64,000 bases of DNA from Thermofontimicrobium_A sp034505795 (GCA_034505795.1 JAPDQM010000001.1:38775-102774); one strand, 5' to 3'; positions 1-9,413 are shown, counted from the stretch's first letter. Notes: a model not told the origin generated them from the letters alone. Numbers and translations: made by a program.

Positions 1-374
1 ATCTAATAATCGCTGACCAAAAAGCAATGACTGCTAAAATATCATTTGCTCATTATGAAAGATCGATCCAATCCATATAGCGGCGCGATTTATAAAGGCA
101 TTTAATATAAGTTTTGCTTTGTTAAATAGCAAGCTAAAAGTTCGGCAATTTTCAAAATTCTGATGTGATCTGGGAAGATGAAATGATCAATCAGGTAGAG
201 GACCTCCACTGGTCGTAGCACCGAGCCAGAGAAAAACGTGTGCTGAAATATGGACAGAATTCAATCAGCATATAGCTATCGATCGATCAATCAATTCAAA
301 TACGGCTAACTGGTTATTGATACGACCGGTTAGCCGTTACCGCATAGTTATGGAATATGCTTCGAAGGAATAGT
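1..374. other. Non-coding left edge
   Basis: No reading frame of useful length is open here on either strand; stops occur early in all plus frames. The stretch is AT-rich with short GATC/ATCA-rich repeats near 280-300. The only structure I can support is the hairpin at 303-336, listed separately. Confidence 0.5.
303..336 (-). terminator. Hairpin downstream of the S8 protease gene
   Basis: Two 12-base arms (CGGCTAACTGGT and ACCGGTTAGCCG) pair with one wobble position around a 10-base loop. It lies 39 bases past the protease stop on the minus strand. The tract after it on that strand (TATTTG) is only weakly U-rich, so termination is plausible rather than certain. Confidence 0.45.
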
Positions 375-3300
375 TCAGCGAGCCAAAACCATTTTTCGTG
401 AGGCTTCGAAATCTCCAGCTTTCATTTTATAAATAAAAATGCCACTCCCGACATGGCGGCCTTGATCATCCAGCCCATCCCACTGAATCCGATAATGGCC
501 GGGTTTTTTAATCTCACCCACCAGCGTTCGCAGAAGTTGGCCCATCAAGTTGAAGACCTCGATACGCACGGCTGCTGTCTTCGGAACCTCATAGCTGATT
601 ATCGTTTGGCTGTTGAAGGGATTGGGGTAATTTTGAAGCAATTTCCAATTCCTGGGCAAATCCTGTTCCCACGTTCGTTCGATGGCGGTGATGGTATGAG
701 GTTGGTCGTCGATCATGACTTCAGCCAGGGTGACATCGGCTGCCGAAGGATTCGATGGCACCTGCTGATTAAAAATGAATTCGAAGGTGATGGATTTATT
801 TATTAGTGTCTGGCTAACCGCAAAGGCGACCCTCACCTCCTGTTGGGAGGTTGTGGCTGCTTGAATGAGCCCAGCCTGGGATGGCTGAACGATCCGGCAG
901 CCTTGAAATTTGAGGCTGGGATTATTGAGAACTAATTTGAAGTTGCCACCAAAGGCCTCGTCGGCTATTTCCAGGTCAATCGATAATTTCACCCTATCAT
1001 CGGCGGTCGGTTGGAATGGATGAAAATAAGCCGCCAGCCGGGACGAGCCCTGCCCCGGAAGTATGGCCCAATTACCAGAAACATCACCGGTCAGTATGCC
1101 CACAAAATCCTGGTTTGCTTGATCCGCTTGAAGCGGTGAAAATGTCCGAGAAAGCGGTGCGCTGGCCCAATTGTTCCTATCGAGAGGGTAGTCGTGGGGC
1201 AGAAAGGTCCATTCTCGATTTGAGGGAAATTCGTTGATGAGGCCAACGAAGTATTGTAGGATGAGAGCCGCATCCATAGAACTGACCTCACCATTGCCAT
1301 TCACATCAGCAGCGATCATCTGATAAGGCGACAGGGTCAGGCTGCCCGCTACGTGACGCAAGATCAGCGACGCGTCGTAGGGGCTAATGGCATTTTTGGT
1401 ATGTCCCTGGTGCTTAGGGGTGACTCTGTAATCACCAATTGCCAGATGAGAAAAGGCGTAGCCACCATTGTTATCCGTAATGATTCGTTGGGATGCCGAG
1501 CCATCCAACTGGACGGTTACGTTCGGTACAGCAGCGGCGGAGTTGCTGAAATATTTCAAACGACCGCTGATGTTCGAGAAGCGATTTTTAACTTGCATTG
1601 TTACGGGAAGGATTGTGGTCGGCCGACTCGGATCATTGCTGGCGATAAGAACATTACCATAATAGGTGCCAGCCACGAGCGTATCGCCAGCGACTATGGT
1701 GTTGAACGAAACTTGAACATCCTGATGGTTGGCTGGGGCTAATTCACCGGCGGTTGGGGATAATTGCACCCATGGCGCCACCGATTCGCCGACAACTGCA
1801 ATATCGTCCACAGCGATATCGGCATTGTTGCTGGCCAACACTTGAAAAGCAATCCTCACACGAGGCCAGCCGCGATAAGCAGAGAGATCAATAACTGTAT
1901 AGTACCAGGTAAAATCCTCCCAGACGCCGATGTCGCCGAACGTCCATAACGACTTCCAGGTGGTGCCGCCGTCGGTGCTGACTTTGACGAATAAATCGCC
2001 ATTGTCATTAGGATCCACATGCCAGTAGTAGCTACTGAGCCACCAAAAGCTCAATGCAGGAGACGCCACCGTTGAAAAATCCAGGTCGGGCGTGATTAGC
2101 CATTCATTCAGGTCATAGCCCCAGTAACAGCTTGCACTGTAATTGCCCGAAAAAAGGTAGGTCAGGCTGTCGATGGTCCAGTGGGCAGGATTGGTGCTGC
2201 CGGGCTTGCTGTTGCCGTCAATTTTGGTCCAGCCGCGCGGTGGCATAAGTCCCGCTTCGAAGCTTTCAAATAACAGGATTTCTGAGGCGGAAATTGCTGA
2301 ATGGTGGGAACGCCAATCTGTGCTCGTTAATTCTGGATGGATCTGTCGCTGCGCATTATGTGCGGGCGTAAGCGATGGTATGGGGCGAGGTTGGAGCATA
2401 GTTTTGGCCTGTGTCGGTTCAATTGGGATTTTACGCTTTTGGCTGTTGGCTATCAGGTTCCAGGTTTGAGAATTTGGTTGCCAGCTCAAACTATAACTGA
2501 GCGTTTTGCCACCGGCATTGGAAATGGACATGATTCGAGTGGCGCTTTCGCCACGAAATAGCGAAACACTGAAAGAGTCCGGCGCAACGGTGATGGTTGG
2601 CGGCGGCACTAGAGCCGCAGAGATGGCGTGATAGGTATTGAGCCGGCCAAAGCCAAAGGCGTAATCGTATCCAACAAGCCCCAGATCGATAGCCGTACTG
2701 TTCAACAATTCACCGACGTTTATTGCGTTGAGGGAAGCATCTGCTTCTCGCACCAGCGCGGCAATTCCTGCGGCGTGCGGGGCTGCAGCCGACGTGCCAA
2801 AGAATGGATTGCTGAAATAGCCCAGTTGGCCGACTTTGGTTTGAACCCCATCAATAGCGGCGTGGTCTGGTTTGTTACGTTCCTGGCTGGTTAAGGGATT
2901 GCCCTGCAGGTCGTAGGCATAGATGCGAACCGGCCCCTGACTGCTGTAATATTCGATGTCGTCATTGCCAGGATCTTTGGCATAGATGGCGCCCACCGTT
3001 AGGCAGCGATTGGCGCCTGCGTGGCCATAAATAGCACCTCCCTGGCCTACATACTGGGTGGGAGTGACACCAGTTCCAAAGGTATAGATCGATAGATTTC
3101 GAGCCGCCCCACTGTTTTTGCGCACACACAGATGGACTTTTACCGTGGCGGTTTTGGAATTGGTATAGCTGAGAATTTCGGTGGGATCGTCATTTCCATC
3201 CTGAAAAGTGATGCTGGAGGCCAAGTCGATCGTTAACTGCTCGTTATAGAGATAGAGATCATAATCGTCATGCGATTGACCGAAACGATTGTTCCATTGC

Positions 3301-4376
3301 AGCACGGCGATAATTTTCGCTTTGGAATTGAGCTGAATATCCATGGTTTCGTCATCAGAGGCAAAATTGTACCAACCATCGTCATCGGTATCAACAAAAT
3401 CGCCCTCATGATGATCCTGCTGCAAATTGCCGGCGGCAGAAATATAAACTACATTGCTATCCTTGACGATCGAGTCCACGATCTGCGCAATGATGCCATC
3501 TTCATACACGGGCTCGAGGTGATAGAGGACATCATCGCAAATGATCGAGCAGCCGGCTTTTTTCAGTAGCAGAATGTTATTTGCAAAATCGGCCTGATCA
3601 TTACCATAATCGGCAAATGCCAGCGCCGCTGCGGGTGCAATGTCGTGGATAATTTCCATCATTGCCGTGCCTTCATCTCCGCTAAAACGATGCTTAATAA
3701 TGTCCACCGATGTTGGCAAATCGCCGCTGGCTTGAGCATTGGAAAGATGAGTGCAGGCATCGGAAATAACGCCGATTTTCTGCCCGGCACCGGAAACCCC
3801 GAAGCTGGTGCGGGCCTGGTCAGCCCAGAGGATGCCATCGCCTTCGGTGGTCACCGCACCCGTCAGAATCTCTGGTTTATCTGTGGGACGAATATGAAAG
3901 ATGGGCGTTAAGCGGGCAACCTCGATAATGCGATCGTAGGGCAGCCAGCCGGTAATCGCATGAAGATGGGGAGCGATGGGCAAATGTTGGGTGGTAGCTT
4001 CTATTTCGAATTCCAATCCTGCAAGCGTAGATAGCAGCGAAGGTGTTATCTCGGTGGTTCTCAGCGTGAGGTGGCAGCGACCTCTGGCGTCTACTTCCAA
4101 CAGCGGGGTTGAGAAATCGGCAACGATGCGCTGCTGCGCTAACGTCTGACGGCTGAGGCCAAGAGTGTTGATGGCAGTGAGAACATCATAGAGATGGGAA
4201 CTGAGTTTGTGCATGTGAGATGGCAGCGCCAGGCGCTCGTTTTTCCCGGCGAGGGCTTGTCGTGTGGTCTGCTCTGGCATCTGTTGTCCGTATCCTGGAT
4301 TCAACCAGCCGAGGCCATGGATGAGCCAAACGATGATCGCCAATCGAAAGGTGATTTGCAATTTTCTGAGAATCAT
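375..4376 (-). CDS. Secreted S8 (subtilisin-fold) peptidase with dockerin-like and C-terminal sorting domains
   Basis: A 1333-residue exported protease-like protein. I start it at the ATG at 4376 because a GGGGGT ribosome site lies just upstream and a signal peptide (MILRKLQ, hydrophobic core, ending near GYGQQ) begins there; an upstream Met at 4421 has neither. Order: prodomain-like region to about 170; subtilisin-fold core (VISDAC with Asp206, DEGTAMMEIIHD with Glu235, GTSAAAPH with Ser529); a choice-of-anchor J/MAM-like region around 690-860; a carboxypeptidase-regulatory-like fold; a dockerin-like Ca-binding segment (ADVNGNGEVSSMDAA); and a final ~85 residues starting LLQNYPNPFN, typical of type A sorting/FlgD-like tails. 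The usual His-Gly-Thr of S8 enzymes reads Glu-Gly-Thr here, as in a sedolisin-like subset, so the catalytic mechanism is uncertain. It is likely exported to the cell surface or medium. Confidence 0.85.
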   Translation of the reverse strand: MILRKLQITFRLAIIVWLIHGLGWLNPGYGQQMPEQTTRQALAGKNERLALPSHMHKLSSHLYDVLTAINTLGLSRQTLAQQRIVADFSTPLLEVDARGRCHLTLRTTEITPSLLSTLAGLEFEIEATTQHLPIAPHLHAITGWLPYDRIIEVARLTPIFHIRPTDKPEILTGAVTTEGDGILWADQARTSFGVSGAGQKIGVISDACTHLSNAQASGDLPTSVDIIKHRFSGDEGTAMMEIIHDIAPAAALAFADYGNDQADFANNILLLKKAGCSIICDDVLYHLEPVYEDGIIAQIVDSIVKDSNVVYISAAGNLQQDHHEGDFVDTDDDGWYNFASDDETMDIQLNSKAKIIAVLQWNNRFGQSHDDYDLYLYNEQLTIDLASSITFQDGNDDPTEILSYTNSKTATVKVHLCVRKNSGAARNLSIYTFGTGVTPTQYVGQGGAIYGHAGANRCLTVGAIYAKDPGNDDIEYYSSQGPVRIYAYDLQGNPLTSQERNKPDHAAIDGVQTKVGQLGYFSNPFFGTSAAAPHAAGIAALVREADASLNAINVGELLNSTAIDLGLVGYDYAFGFGRLNTYHAISAALVPPPTITVAPDSFSVSLFRGESATRIMSISNAGGKTLSYSLSWQPNSQTWNLIANSQKRKIPIEPTQAKTMLQPRPIPSLTPAHNAQRQIHPELTSTDWRSHHSAISASEILLFESFEAGLMPPRGWTKIDGNSKPGSTNPAHWTIDSLTYLFSGNYSASCYWGYDLNEWLITPDLDFSTVASPALSFWWLSSYYWHVDPNDNGDLFVKVSTDGGTTWKSLWTFGDIGVWEDFTWYYTVIDLSAYRGWPRVRIAFQVLASNNADIAVDDIAVVGESVAPWVQLSPTAGELAPANHQDVQVSFNTIVAGDTLVAGTYYGNVLIASNDPSRPTTILPVTMQVKNRFSNISGRLKYFSNSAAAVPNVTVQLDGSASQRIITDNNGGYAFSHLAIGDYRVTPKHQGHTKNAISPYDASLILRHVAGSLTLSPYQMIAADVNGNGEVSSMDAALILQYFVGLINEFPSNREWTFLPHDYPLDRNNWASAPLSRTFSPLQADQANQDFVGILTGDVSGNWAILPGQGSSRLAAYFHPFQPTADDRVKLSIDLEIADEAFGGNFKLVLNNPSLKFQGCRIVQPSQAGLIQAATTSQQEVRVAFAVSQTLINKSITFEFIFNQQVPSNPSAADVTLAEVMIDDQPHTITAIERTWEQDLPRNWKLLQNYPNPFNSQTIISYEVPKTAAVRIEVFNLMGQLLRTLVGEIKKPGHYRIQWDGLDDQGRHVGSGIFIYKMKAGDFEASRKMVLAR

Positions 4377-4727
4377 ATCGAGACCCCCATAGAGATTAGA
4401 TTGAGCTTGTGGCGCAAGCAATTGGCAGAATTGTTATAACTGCCCTGAATCGCAGCACCCGTACGGCACCCATTCTTTGTTGATAGCAAAGGAGAATGAG
4501 ATTCACCGAATACAAATTTAAGTAAATTAGCACGCAATTTTCAAATAAGCAACAGGAGATTGCTATGGTGAAATTTTTCTGCAAAGATTGAGCCAAACGG
4601 AATGGATGAAAATTCATCGGGTAAATTGCCTTGCAAAATTAATTATTGTTTCATGTTAAAAAAATGTCTACATTAAGGACAGCATTAAATTGAACCATCA
4701 GCATCGAGACAGGAGGGATAGCTAATC
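4377..4727. other. Divergent intergenic region
   Basis: Separates the minus-strand protease from the plus-strand lyase. It holds the candidate promoter at 4646-4674. A ribosome-site-like AACAGGAG at about 4553 precedes an 8-codon frame starting at 4564, too short to call a gene. Confidence 0.4.
4646..4674 (+). promoter_or_regulatory. Candidate sigma-70 promoter of the heparinase-like gene
   Basis: TTGTTT, 17-base spacer, TACATT, about 54 bases before the start codon. It matches the spacing and -10 shape of other promoters in this window (30033, 44413), although the -35 box is weak. Confidence 0.45.
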
Positions 4728-6689
4728 ATGGGCGCTAAAAATTATCTTTTCGGTTTTACCATGATCATTGTGGTGCTGCTCATGCTCAGTGAGGTTGCGG
4801 CTCAAAATAGGCGCTCGCTGCTCCAGCAAAGCCTATCAGCAACTTCGCTTGATCAGATATTGGTGGGCAGAGAGACGTGGCGACCATATCCAAAATGGGC
4901 GGAGCGGCAGGCCTGGCTGTCGTTGCCTGCGCCATTGCAGCGGGAACTGGTGCAGCGGGGAGAAAGCTTTCTGCAATATTCCTGGCCAGCATTGCCGGCA
5001 GTGCTGTTCCTGGAATTTGCTAGAAAGGGCAATCGCGAAAATTTTCAAAATGCGCAATTTGAGCGGCGAACGGCTTTGATTAACCTCGTCCTTGCCGAAT
5101 GCATCGAAGGCCGCGGGCGCTTTCTGGACGACATTATCAATGGCATCTGGATCATCTGCGAGGAGTCATTCTGGGGCGTTCCGGCGCATCTCGGCATGCA
5201 AAAACGAGGTGTCGGCTTGCCCGATGTCACTGAACCGGTCGTTGACTTGTTTGTCAATGAGACAGGTGCGCTGTTGGCATGGACCCACTATTTATTAAAG
5301 CAGCCACTCGATGACGCCTCACCATTGATCTGCCAGCGAATTGAAGTAGAGGTCGATAAACGCATCTTGAAACCATGTCTGGAACGGAATGACTTCTGGT
5401 GGATGAGCTTTCGTCCTATGGTTACTATCAACAATTGGAATCCCTGGAACAATTCCAATTGGTTGACCTCAGTCCTATTGCTGGAGCAAGACGCGGGTCG
5501 TCGTGCCGCGGCGGTTAACAAAATTATGCAGAGCCTGGATCGATTTATCGACAGCTATCCGGATGATGGCGGCTGCGATGAAGGACCTGGCTACTGGAAT
5601 CGTGCGGCTGGTTCATTGTTTGATTGTCTGGAACTGCTGCACAGTGCAACGAATGGCGCAGTGGATATTTATTCTCAGCCCCTCATTCAAGAGATGGGGA
5701 GATATATTTATCGTGCCCATATCGGCGGCCGGCATTTTATTAATTTTGCTGATGCACCAGCAATAGCCACCATCGAATCGGATCTGGTTCACCGCTATGG
5801 TCAGCGCATCGGCGATGCGTCGATGATGGGATTCGCAGCTTATATCGATAGCCTTCAGCACCAAAATGGACGCAGCTTTGAGGGCAGCATTGGTCGGCAA
5901 CTGGCCGCTATTTTCAATTTCACTTCATTCTCGGCCACTCGACCACAGGCGCCGTTGCCGCGAGATGTTTGGCTCCCTGGAAATCAGGTGATGGTGGCAC
6001 GAGATGCGGCAGGTACTTCGGTTGGATTTTTTGTAGCTGCTCAAGGTGGACATAATGACGAGAGCCATAATCACAATGATGTGGGCAATTTTATTGTTTA
6101 TTTGGATGGCAAGCCGCTCGTCATCGATGTCGGCGTGGAAACCTACACCAGAAAAACCTTCAGCGCCCAGCGCTACGATATCTGGACCATGCAATCAGCC
6201 TATCATAATTTGCCCACCGTTAATGGCATTATGCAGCAGGAGGGTCGTAACTTTGCTGCCCGCGACGTGCAATATGCGACGGATGATGATCATGCCCAAC
6301 TGCGGCTCGACATTGCCGGTGCTTATCCAGAGACTGCAGGCATCAATCGCTGGATTCGCACAATTCGCCTGAATCGGCAGCAGGAAATAGAGCTGACCGA
6401 TGCATTTGAGTTGCAGCAAGCGACATCGCAGATTGAGCTGACGCTGATGACGCCATGCCAGGTTTCGGTCGATCCGCCCGGGCGGCTGAATTTAAAACGA
6501 GGCAATGACCCAACAGCAATCGAAGCTCATATCATATACGATGAAACGAAATTGACTCCTGCGATTGAAACCATAGCGATCAATGATGCCAATTTGAGAA
6601 AGAATTGGGGCCATCGCATCTATCGTGTGTTGCTCAAAAGCACTGTGGCCAGGAAACGAGACACCTGGAAACTTCGAATTACCAGATGA
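4728..6689 (+). CDS. Heparinase II/III-family polysaccharide lyase
   Basis: A 653-residue exported protein. AGGAGG lies 9 bases before the ATG, and a signal peptide ends near EVAAQN. Residues ~60-380 look like the all-alpha toroid of heparinase II/III-type lyases (GWNPWNNSNW-like aromatic segment, DDGGCDEGPGYW), and the beta-rich C-terminal half carries the family hallmark GGHNDESHNHNDVGNF followed by a D-G-K-P-L-V-I-D-V-G segment. In this family such His, Asn and Tyr residues act in beta-elimination of uronic-acid polysaccharides. Substrate cannot be named: heparin-, alginate- and ulvan-type members share this architecture. Signal peptide and position next to a secreted protease suggest extracellular or periplasmic polymer breakdown. 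No SusC/D pair is adjacent. Confidence 0.85.
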   Translation: MGAKNYLFGFTMIIVVLLMLSEVAAQNRRSLLQQSLSATSLDQILVGRETWRPYPKWAERQAWLSLPAPLQRELVQRGESFLQYSWPALPAVLFLEFARKGNRENFQNAQFERRTALINLVLAECIEGRGRFLDDIINGIWIICEESFWGVPAHLGMQKRGVGLPDVTEPVVDLFVNETGALLAWTHYLLKQPLDDASPLICQRIEVEVDKRILKPCLERNDFWWMSFRPMVTINNWNPWNNSNWLTSVLLLEQDAGRRAAAVNKIMQSLDRFIDSYPDDGGCDEGPGYWNRAAGSLFDCLELLHSATNGAVDIYSQPLIQEMGRYIYRAHIGGRHFINFADAPAIATIESDLVHRYGQRIGDASMMGFAAYIDSLQHQNGRSFEGSIGRQLAAIFNFTSFSATRPQAPLPRDVWLPGNQVMVARDAAGTSVGFFVAAQGGHNDESHNHNDVGNFIVYLDGKPLVIDVGVETYTRKTFSAQRYDIWTMQSAYHNLPTVNGIMQQEGRNFAARDVQYATDDDHAQLRLDIAGAYPETAGINRWIRTIRLNRQQEIELTDAFELQQATSQIELTLMTPCQVSVDPPGRLNLKRGNDPTAIEAHIIYDETKLTPAIETIAINDANLRKNWGHRIYRVLLKSTVARKRDTWKLRITR

Positions 6690-6734
6690 GATCGATCAAG
6701 TGGTGCAATTGAATGGGATAAATTTAATGGGACC

Positions 6735-6773
6735 AAAAAAAAACGGCGGAGGCCGATGGCTTCGGCTCCGCCG
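6735..6773 (-). terminator. Intrinsic terminator of the barrel-protein gene
   Basis: A GC-rich hairpin (CGGCGGAGGCCGA / TCGGCTCCGCCG, one bulged base) at 6744-6773 is followed on the minus strand by nine U residues. It sits 16 bases past the stop of the minus-strand gene. There is no U-run on the plus strand, so it serves mainly the minus-strand transcript. Confidence 0.85.
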
Positions 6774-6788
6774 ATAACGTGTTTGGCC

Positions 6789-7505
6789 TTAGAAATTGAA
6801 CGTCACGCCAATATTGGTCATAAGTAGATCGGTGGTAGAGCGACTGGGTGTAAAAATTACCTGGTTGTTCAACCGCTTGATGTCGCCTTTTTTCAGATAG
6901 GCTGCCTCGCCGCCAAAGAGGTAGCGAGCACCCAGATCAACATTGATGGAATAGAACCCTTCGGAATTTTCCTTTTTCCCCTGGTAAACACGAATCATCA
7001 GACCCGCGCCACCGCCATAGCTCATCGCAGCATCATCATAGTTTTTGGAGCTAATGTCGTCATCCTCATCCCAATCCCAATCTTTCAATCTCGTTTCGGT
7101 CCACAAATAATTGAATCCAAACAAGCCTTCGAGATAAGGTTTGAAGGGGCTATCGCTAGCAATCGGCTGTACCCGCATCATCAAATGACCGGTGAGAATG
7201 TTATTGGTGGTTTCAACTTCCACGACAATGTCGGGAATATTGGGGCTCAACGCTTCTCTTCGGGATTCCATACCATAAATTAAAAATCCCAGGGATGCGC
7301 CCACTGTCAACGGAGTGCCGGGAAATTGATAGCCGAAATGGCCAGAGAGGCCGTAACCGTTATTATTGACATTATTGGCAAATTCCCCCTGAGGAAAACC
7401 CATGGCAAAGTGAACCCCTGCCTGAAATGGGGATTGTGCCAACACCAACGATTCAGTCATCACCAACATTAACAAAGACATGATTATCCATTTGATCGGT
7501 TTCAT
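6789..7505 (-). CDS. Outer-membrane beta-barrel protein (OmpA/porin-like fold)
   Basis: A 238-residue protein with a signal peptide ending near LVLAQS and alternating hydrophobic/polar strands, finishing in a strand with terminal Phe (NIGVTFNF), as in outer-membrane barrels. The start at 7505 is chosen because AGGAAG lies 8 bases upstream; the frame extends a further six codons without support. An acidic stretch (DWDWDEDDD) in the middle is probably an extracellular loop. The family is the general 'outer membrane beta-barrel' group (PF13505-like); I cannot assign a ligand. It is a single-gene unit with its own terminator. Confidence 0.7.
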   Translation of the reverse strand: MKPIKWIIMSLLMLVMTESLVLAQSPFQAGVHFAMGFPQGEFANNVNNNGYGLSGHFGYQFPGTPLTVGASLGFLIYGMESRREALSPNIPDIVVEVETTNNILTGHLMMRVQPIASDSPFKPYLEGLFGFNYLWTETRLKDWDWDEDDDISSKNYDDAAMSYGGGAGLMIRVYQGKKENSEGFYSINVDLGARYLFGGEAAYLKKGDIKRLNNQVIFTPSRSTTDLLMTNIGVTFNF

Positions 7506-7834
7506 AATCTCGCTTCCTTTCAAATTATTATGTTCAAATTAGGCAAGAAAGTAAACGAAAGAACCGACACAAAGTTTCTGGAAAATTTTTGGCGAAATAA
7601 ACCACCTGGTGGTTCAACTACTTATGCAGTTAATTGATACCCATATTGATTAGCTCTCCCGGATAAAAATTGAGACGTACCGGTTCGACAGCCGGGATAG
7701 AAATTGAATAGCAGAAGGTTTGGTGGAAAAAAATAATTACTCCTGTCAGCTTCTGGCGTGGTGGCGGGTCCTAAGAAAAGCTTTGCTTTCAAGTCAGTCA
7801 GAGCGGTAACCTTGGGAACGATTCAAGACATCGG
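7506..7834. other. Intergenic region upstream of the barrel-protein gene
   Basis: No coding potential seen. It contains a perfect 7-base inverted repeat around one central base (AACCACC-T-GGTGGTT, 7600-7614), about 95 bases upstream of the barrel-protein start. This could be an operator, but nothing links it to a regulator. Confidence 0.35.
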
Positions 7835-8464
7835 TTACTGTTTTTTGGCCGGGATTTTTCCTATAATATCATAGCCTCGCCGCTCCCAATAGCCAATATG
7901 CTGGGTTTTCGAGAATTCGATCCGCTCGATCCATTTGGCGCTTTTATAGCCCCAAAAACTGGGTACCACCAGCCGCAGCGGGGCGCCATGATCTGGCGGT
8001 AGAGGTTTGTCATCCACTTTAAAAGCTAATAGCACACTGCTATCCATTGCTTGTTCCATGGATAGACTTTCGGAATAGACTTCACCGGAGCAGTGAAAGG
8101 TGACAAATTGAGCTTCTGGCAATGGTTTCACCTGATCGATAAGCGTTTTCAATTTGAGCCCTTCCCAATTTAGCCTTCGCACCGACCAGCGTTCGACACA
8201 GTCCAGATCCGAAGTCTGGTGGGTGAGTGGCATCTTTTTTAAATCATCCAGGCTAAACGACGCGGGATGTTCTACCAATCCGGTGACGGTAAGCCGCCAG
8301 GTTAGTGGATCAAAGGGCGGTGGCGTTTTTTCGACGCTGCGCACTGGCCAAATTCTCCTGGCCAGACTTTTCATCGGGAAAACCAGCCACCCAATCATCC
8401 CCATCAAAAGCTGAAGAAATGTCCGCCGTGTGCTTGTGCCTTCAGGGCCGTTGAAAAATGACAT
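7835..8464 (-). CDS. Tat-exported molybdopterin oxidoreductase, sulfite-oxidase fold
   Basis: A 209-residue protein with a twin-arginine signal (STRRTFLQLL, residues 11-20), indicating folded export with cofactor. The rest is the oxidoreductase molybdopterin-binding domain of the sulfite oxidase/YedY (MsrP) superfamily. Cys89 in DLDCVERWS is the expected molybdenum ligand, and later motifs GAPLRLVVP and GYKSAKWIERIEF are standard for the fold. No heme or dimerisation domain is attached, so it needs an external electron carrier. The gene starts 14 bases after the diheme cytochrome on the same strand, which suggests a two-gene operon. Substrate (sulfite, or a sulfoxide as in MsrP) is inference. 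Confidence 0.85.
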   Translation of the reverse strand: MSFFNGPEGTSTRRTFLQLLMGMIGWLVFPMKSLARRIWPVRSVEKTPPPFDPLTWRLTVTGLVEHPASFSLDDLKKMPLTHQTSDLDCVERWSVRRLNWEGLKLKTLIDQVKPLPEAQFVTFHCSGEVYSESLSMEQAMDSSVLLAFKVDDKPLPPDHGAPLRLVVPSFWGYKSAKWIERIEFSKTQHIGYWERRGYDIIGKIPAKKQ

Positions 8465-8478
8465 ACTCTTGGTTCCAT

Positions 8479-9261
8479 TTATCTTGGTTTAGCTACAGCG
8501 ATCTTTGTCCCTTCGCTCAAAGCGGTCAGATAGCAACAAAGTGCCACAATTGTTTTGTGATCCAATGGCAGGGGAGTGCCACTCAGGTTCTTTTCGATGC
8601 ACCAATTGATCTGTTGTTCCAGGGTCACCACTTTATCCATTGCCGGGCGAAATTGCGGAAAGGTGGCCGCAACGCCTTTTAATGGAATTATCTGTTGCGC
8701 TGTGGCGGATGTGCTTTTTTGGGGCCTTTCGGCATGACAACTGGCGCAACTCAACCCATTGCTCCCGAGCCGGTTATCGAGAAAAATAGCTTTTCCCTGG
8801 TTTACCCAATCATCCTTGTAATCTTTTGGGCCCTCCATGCGGATGGTTTTGCCATTGGCCAGAAAGGTGACATATAGCACGAGAGCATTGGCATCGTCAC
8901 TGCCCAGTTCCCAGGGCTGGCCTTTGCTCTCGTTGACGACGGCAAAATTATGCGTCATCGATAGCGTGGCCATGGTTCGGAGCACGTGTTTGTAGCGCGG
9001 ATAATTCTCGGCGCGTGTAATTTCGCCGTGTGGATGGCAGGATTCACAACTGCGGCCATTGCTGCCAAGATTGGGATCGAACCACATCTGACGCCCCTTT
9101 GCCAATGCTTGTTGCTCGGCAGCCAGCGCTTTTTCCGATTTTGGTTCGGCTTTTTTTCGTTGTGCTCCTTGCGAGCCACAACCCGAGAGAAAAAGACATT
9201 GCGACAGCAACATGATGATCGAGACGACAATCGCTACGGTTCGCGCGTGGTTTAACGACAT
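8479..9261 (-). CDS. Diheme c-type cytochrome lipoprotein
   Basis: A 260-residue protein with a lipoprotein signal (LSGC, lipid-modified Cys28) and two heme-binding motifs, CESCH at 72-76 and CASCH at 172-176. The two halves are repeats: GRQMWFDPNLGSNGRSCESC and GKAIFLDNRLGSNGLSCASC align, so the protein arose by internal duplication of a ~100-residue cytochrome unit. The layout resembles diheme cytochromes of the c4/cytochrome peroxidase-related type. It heads the operon with the molybdopterin protein and is the obvious electron acceptor for it, in the periplasm. AGGAT lies 9 bases before the start. The partner assignment is inference from gene order. Confidence 0.8.
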   Translation of the reverse strand: MSLNHARTVAIVVSIIMLLSQCLFLSGCGSQGAQRKKAEPKSEKALAAEQQALAKGRQMWFDPNLGSNGRSCESCHPHGEITRAENYPRYKHVLRTMATLSMTHNFAVVNESKGQPWELGSDDANALVLYVTFLANGKTIRMEGPKDYKDDWVNQGKAIFLDNRLGSNGLSCASCHAERPQKSTSATAQQIIPLKGVAATFPQFRPAMDKVVTLEQQINWCIEKNLSGTPLPLDHKTIVALCCYLTALSEGTKIAVAKPR

Positions 9262-9331
9262 AACATTTCATCCTAACTTGCTTAAACCCGGTCTAATCGT
9301 TTTGAATGATTGAACAGAAGGAGGAATTAAA

Positions 9332-9391
9332 ATGTTCCTGAAACGATTGTCTATTAATGCTGCACGTTACCTGGTCAGACTGAGTCCTTGA
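9332..9391 (+). CDS. Possible 19-residue small protein or leader peptide
   Basis: An ATG at 9332 is preceded by an almost perfect ribosome site (AAGGAGG, 7-base spacing) and opens a 19-codon frame ending in TGA. The peptide, MFLKRLSINAARYLVRLSP, is basic and could form an amphipathic helix. It ends 22 bases before the htpG promoter-like element, so it would be separately transcribed or part of a longer htpG leader. I recognise no family. The strength of the ribosome site is the only real evidence. Confidence 0.4.
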   Translation: MFLKRLSINAARYLVRLSP

Positions 9392-9413
9392 TGTGATGCA
9401 ACAAAATTTTTTC

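Noticed and set aside
4564..4590. 8-codon frame after an AGGAG site upstream of the heparinase-like gene
   Set aside because: Too short to support as a gene, and no attenuator-like structure follows.
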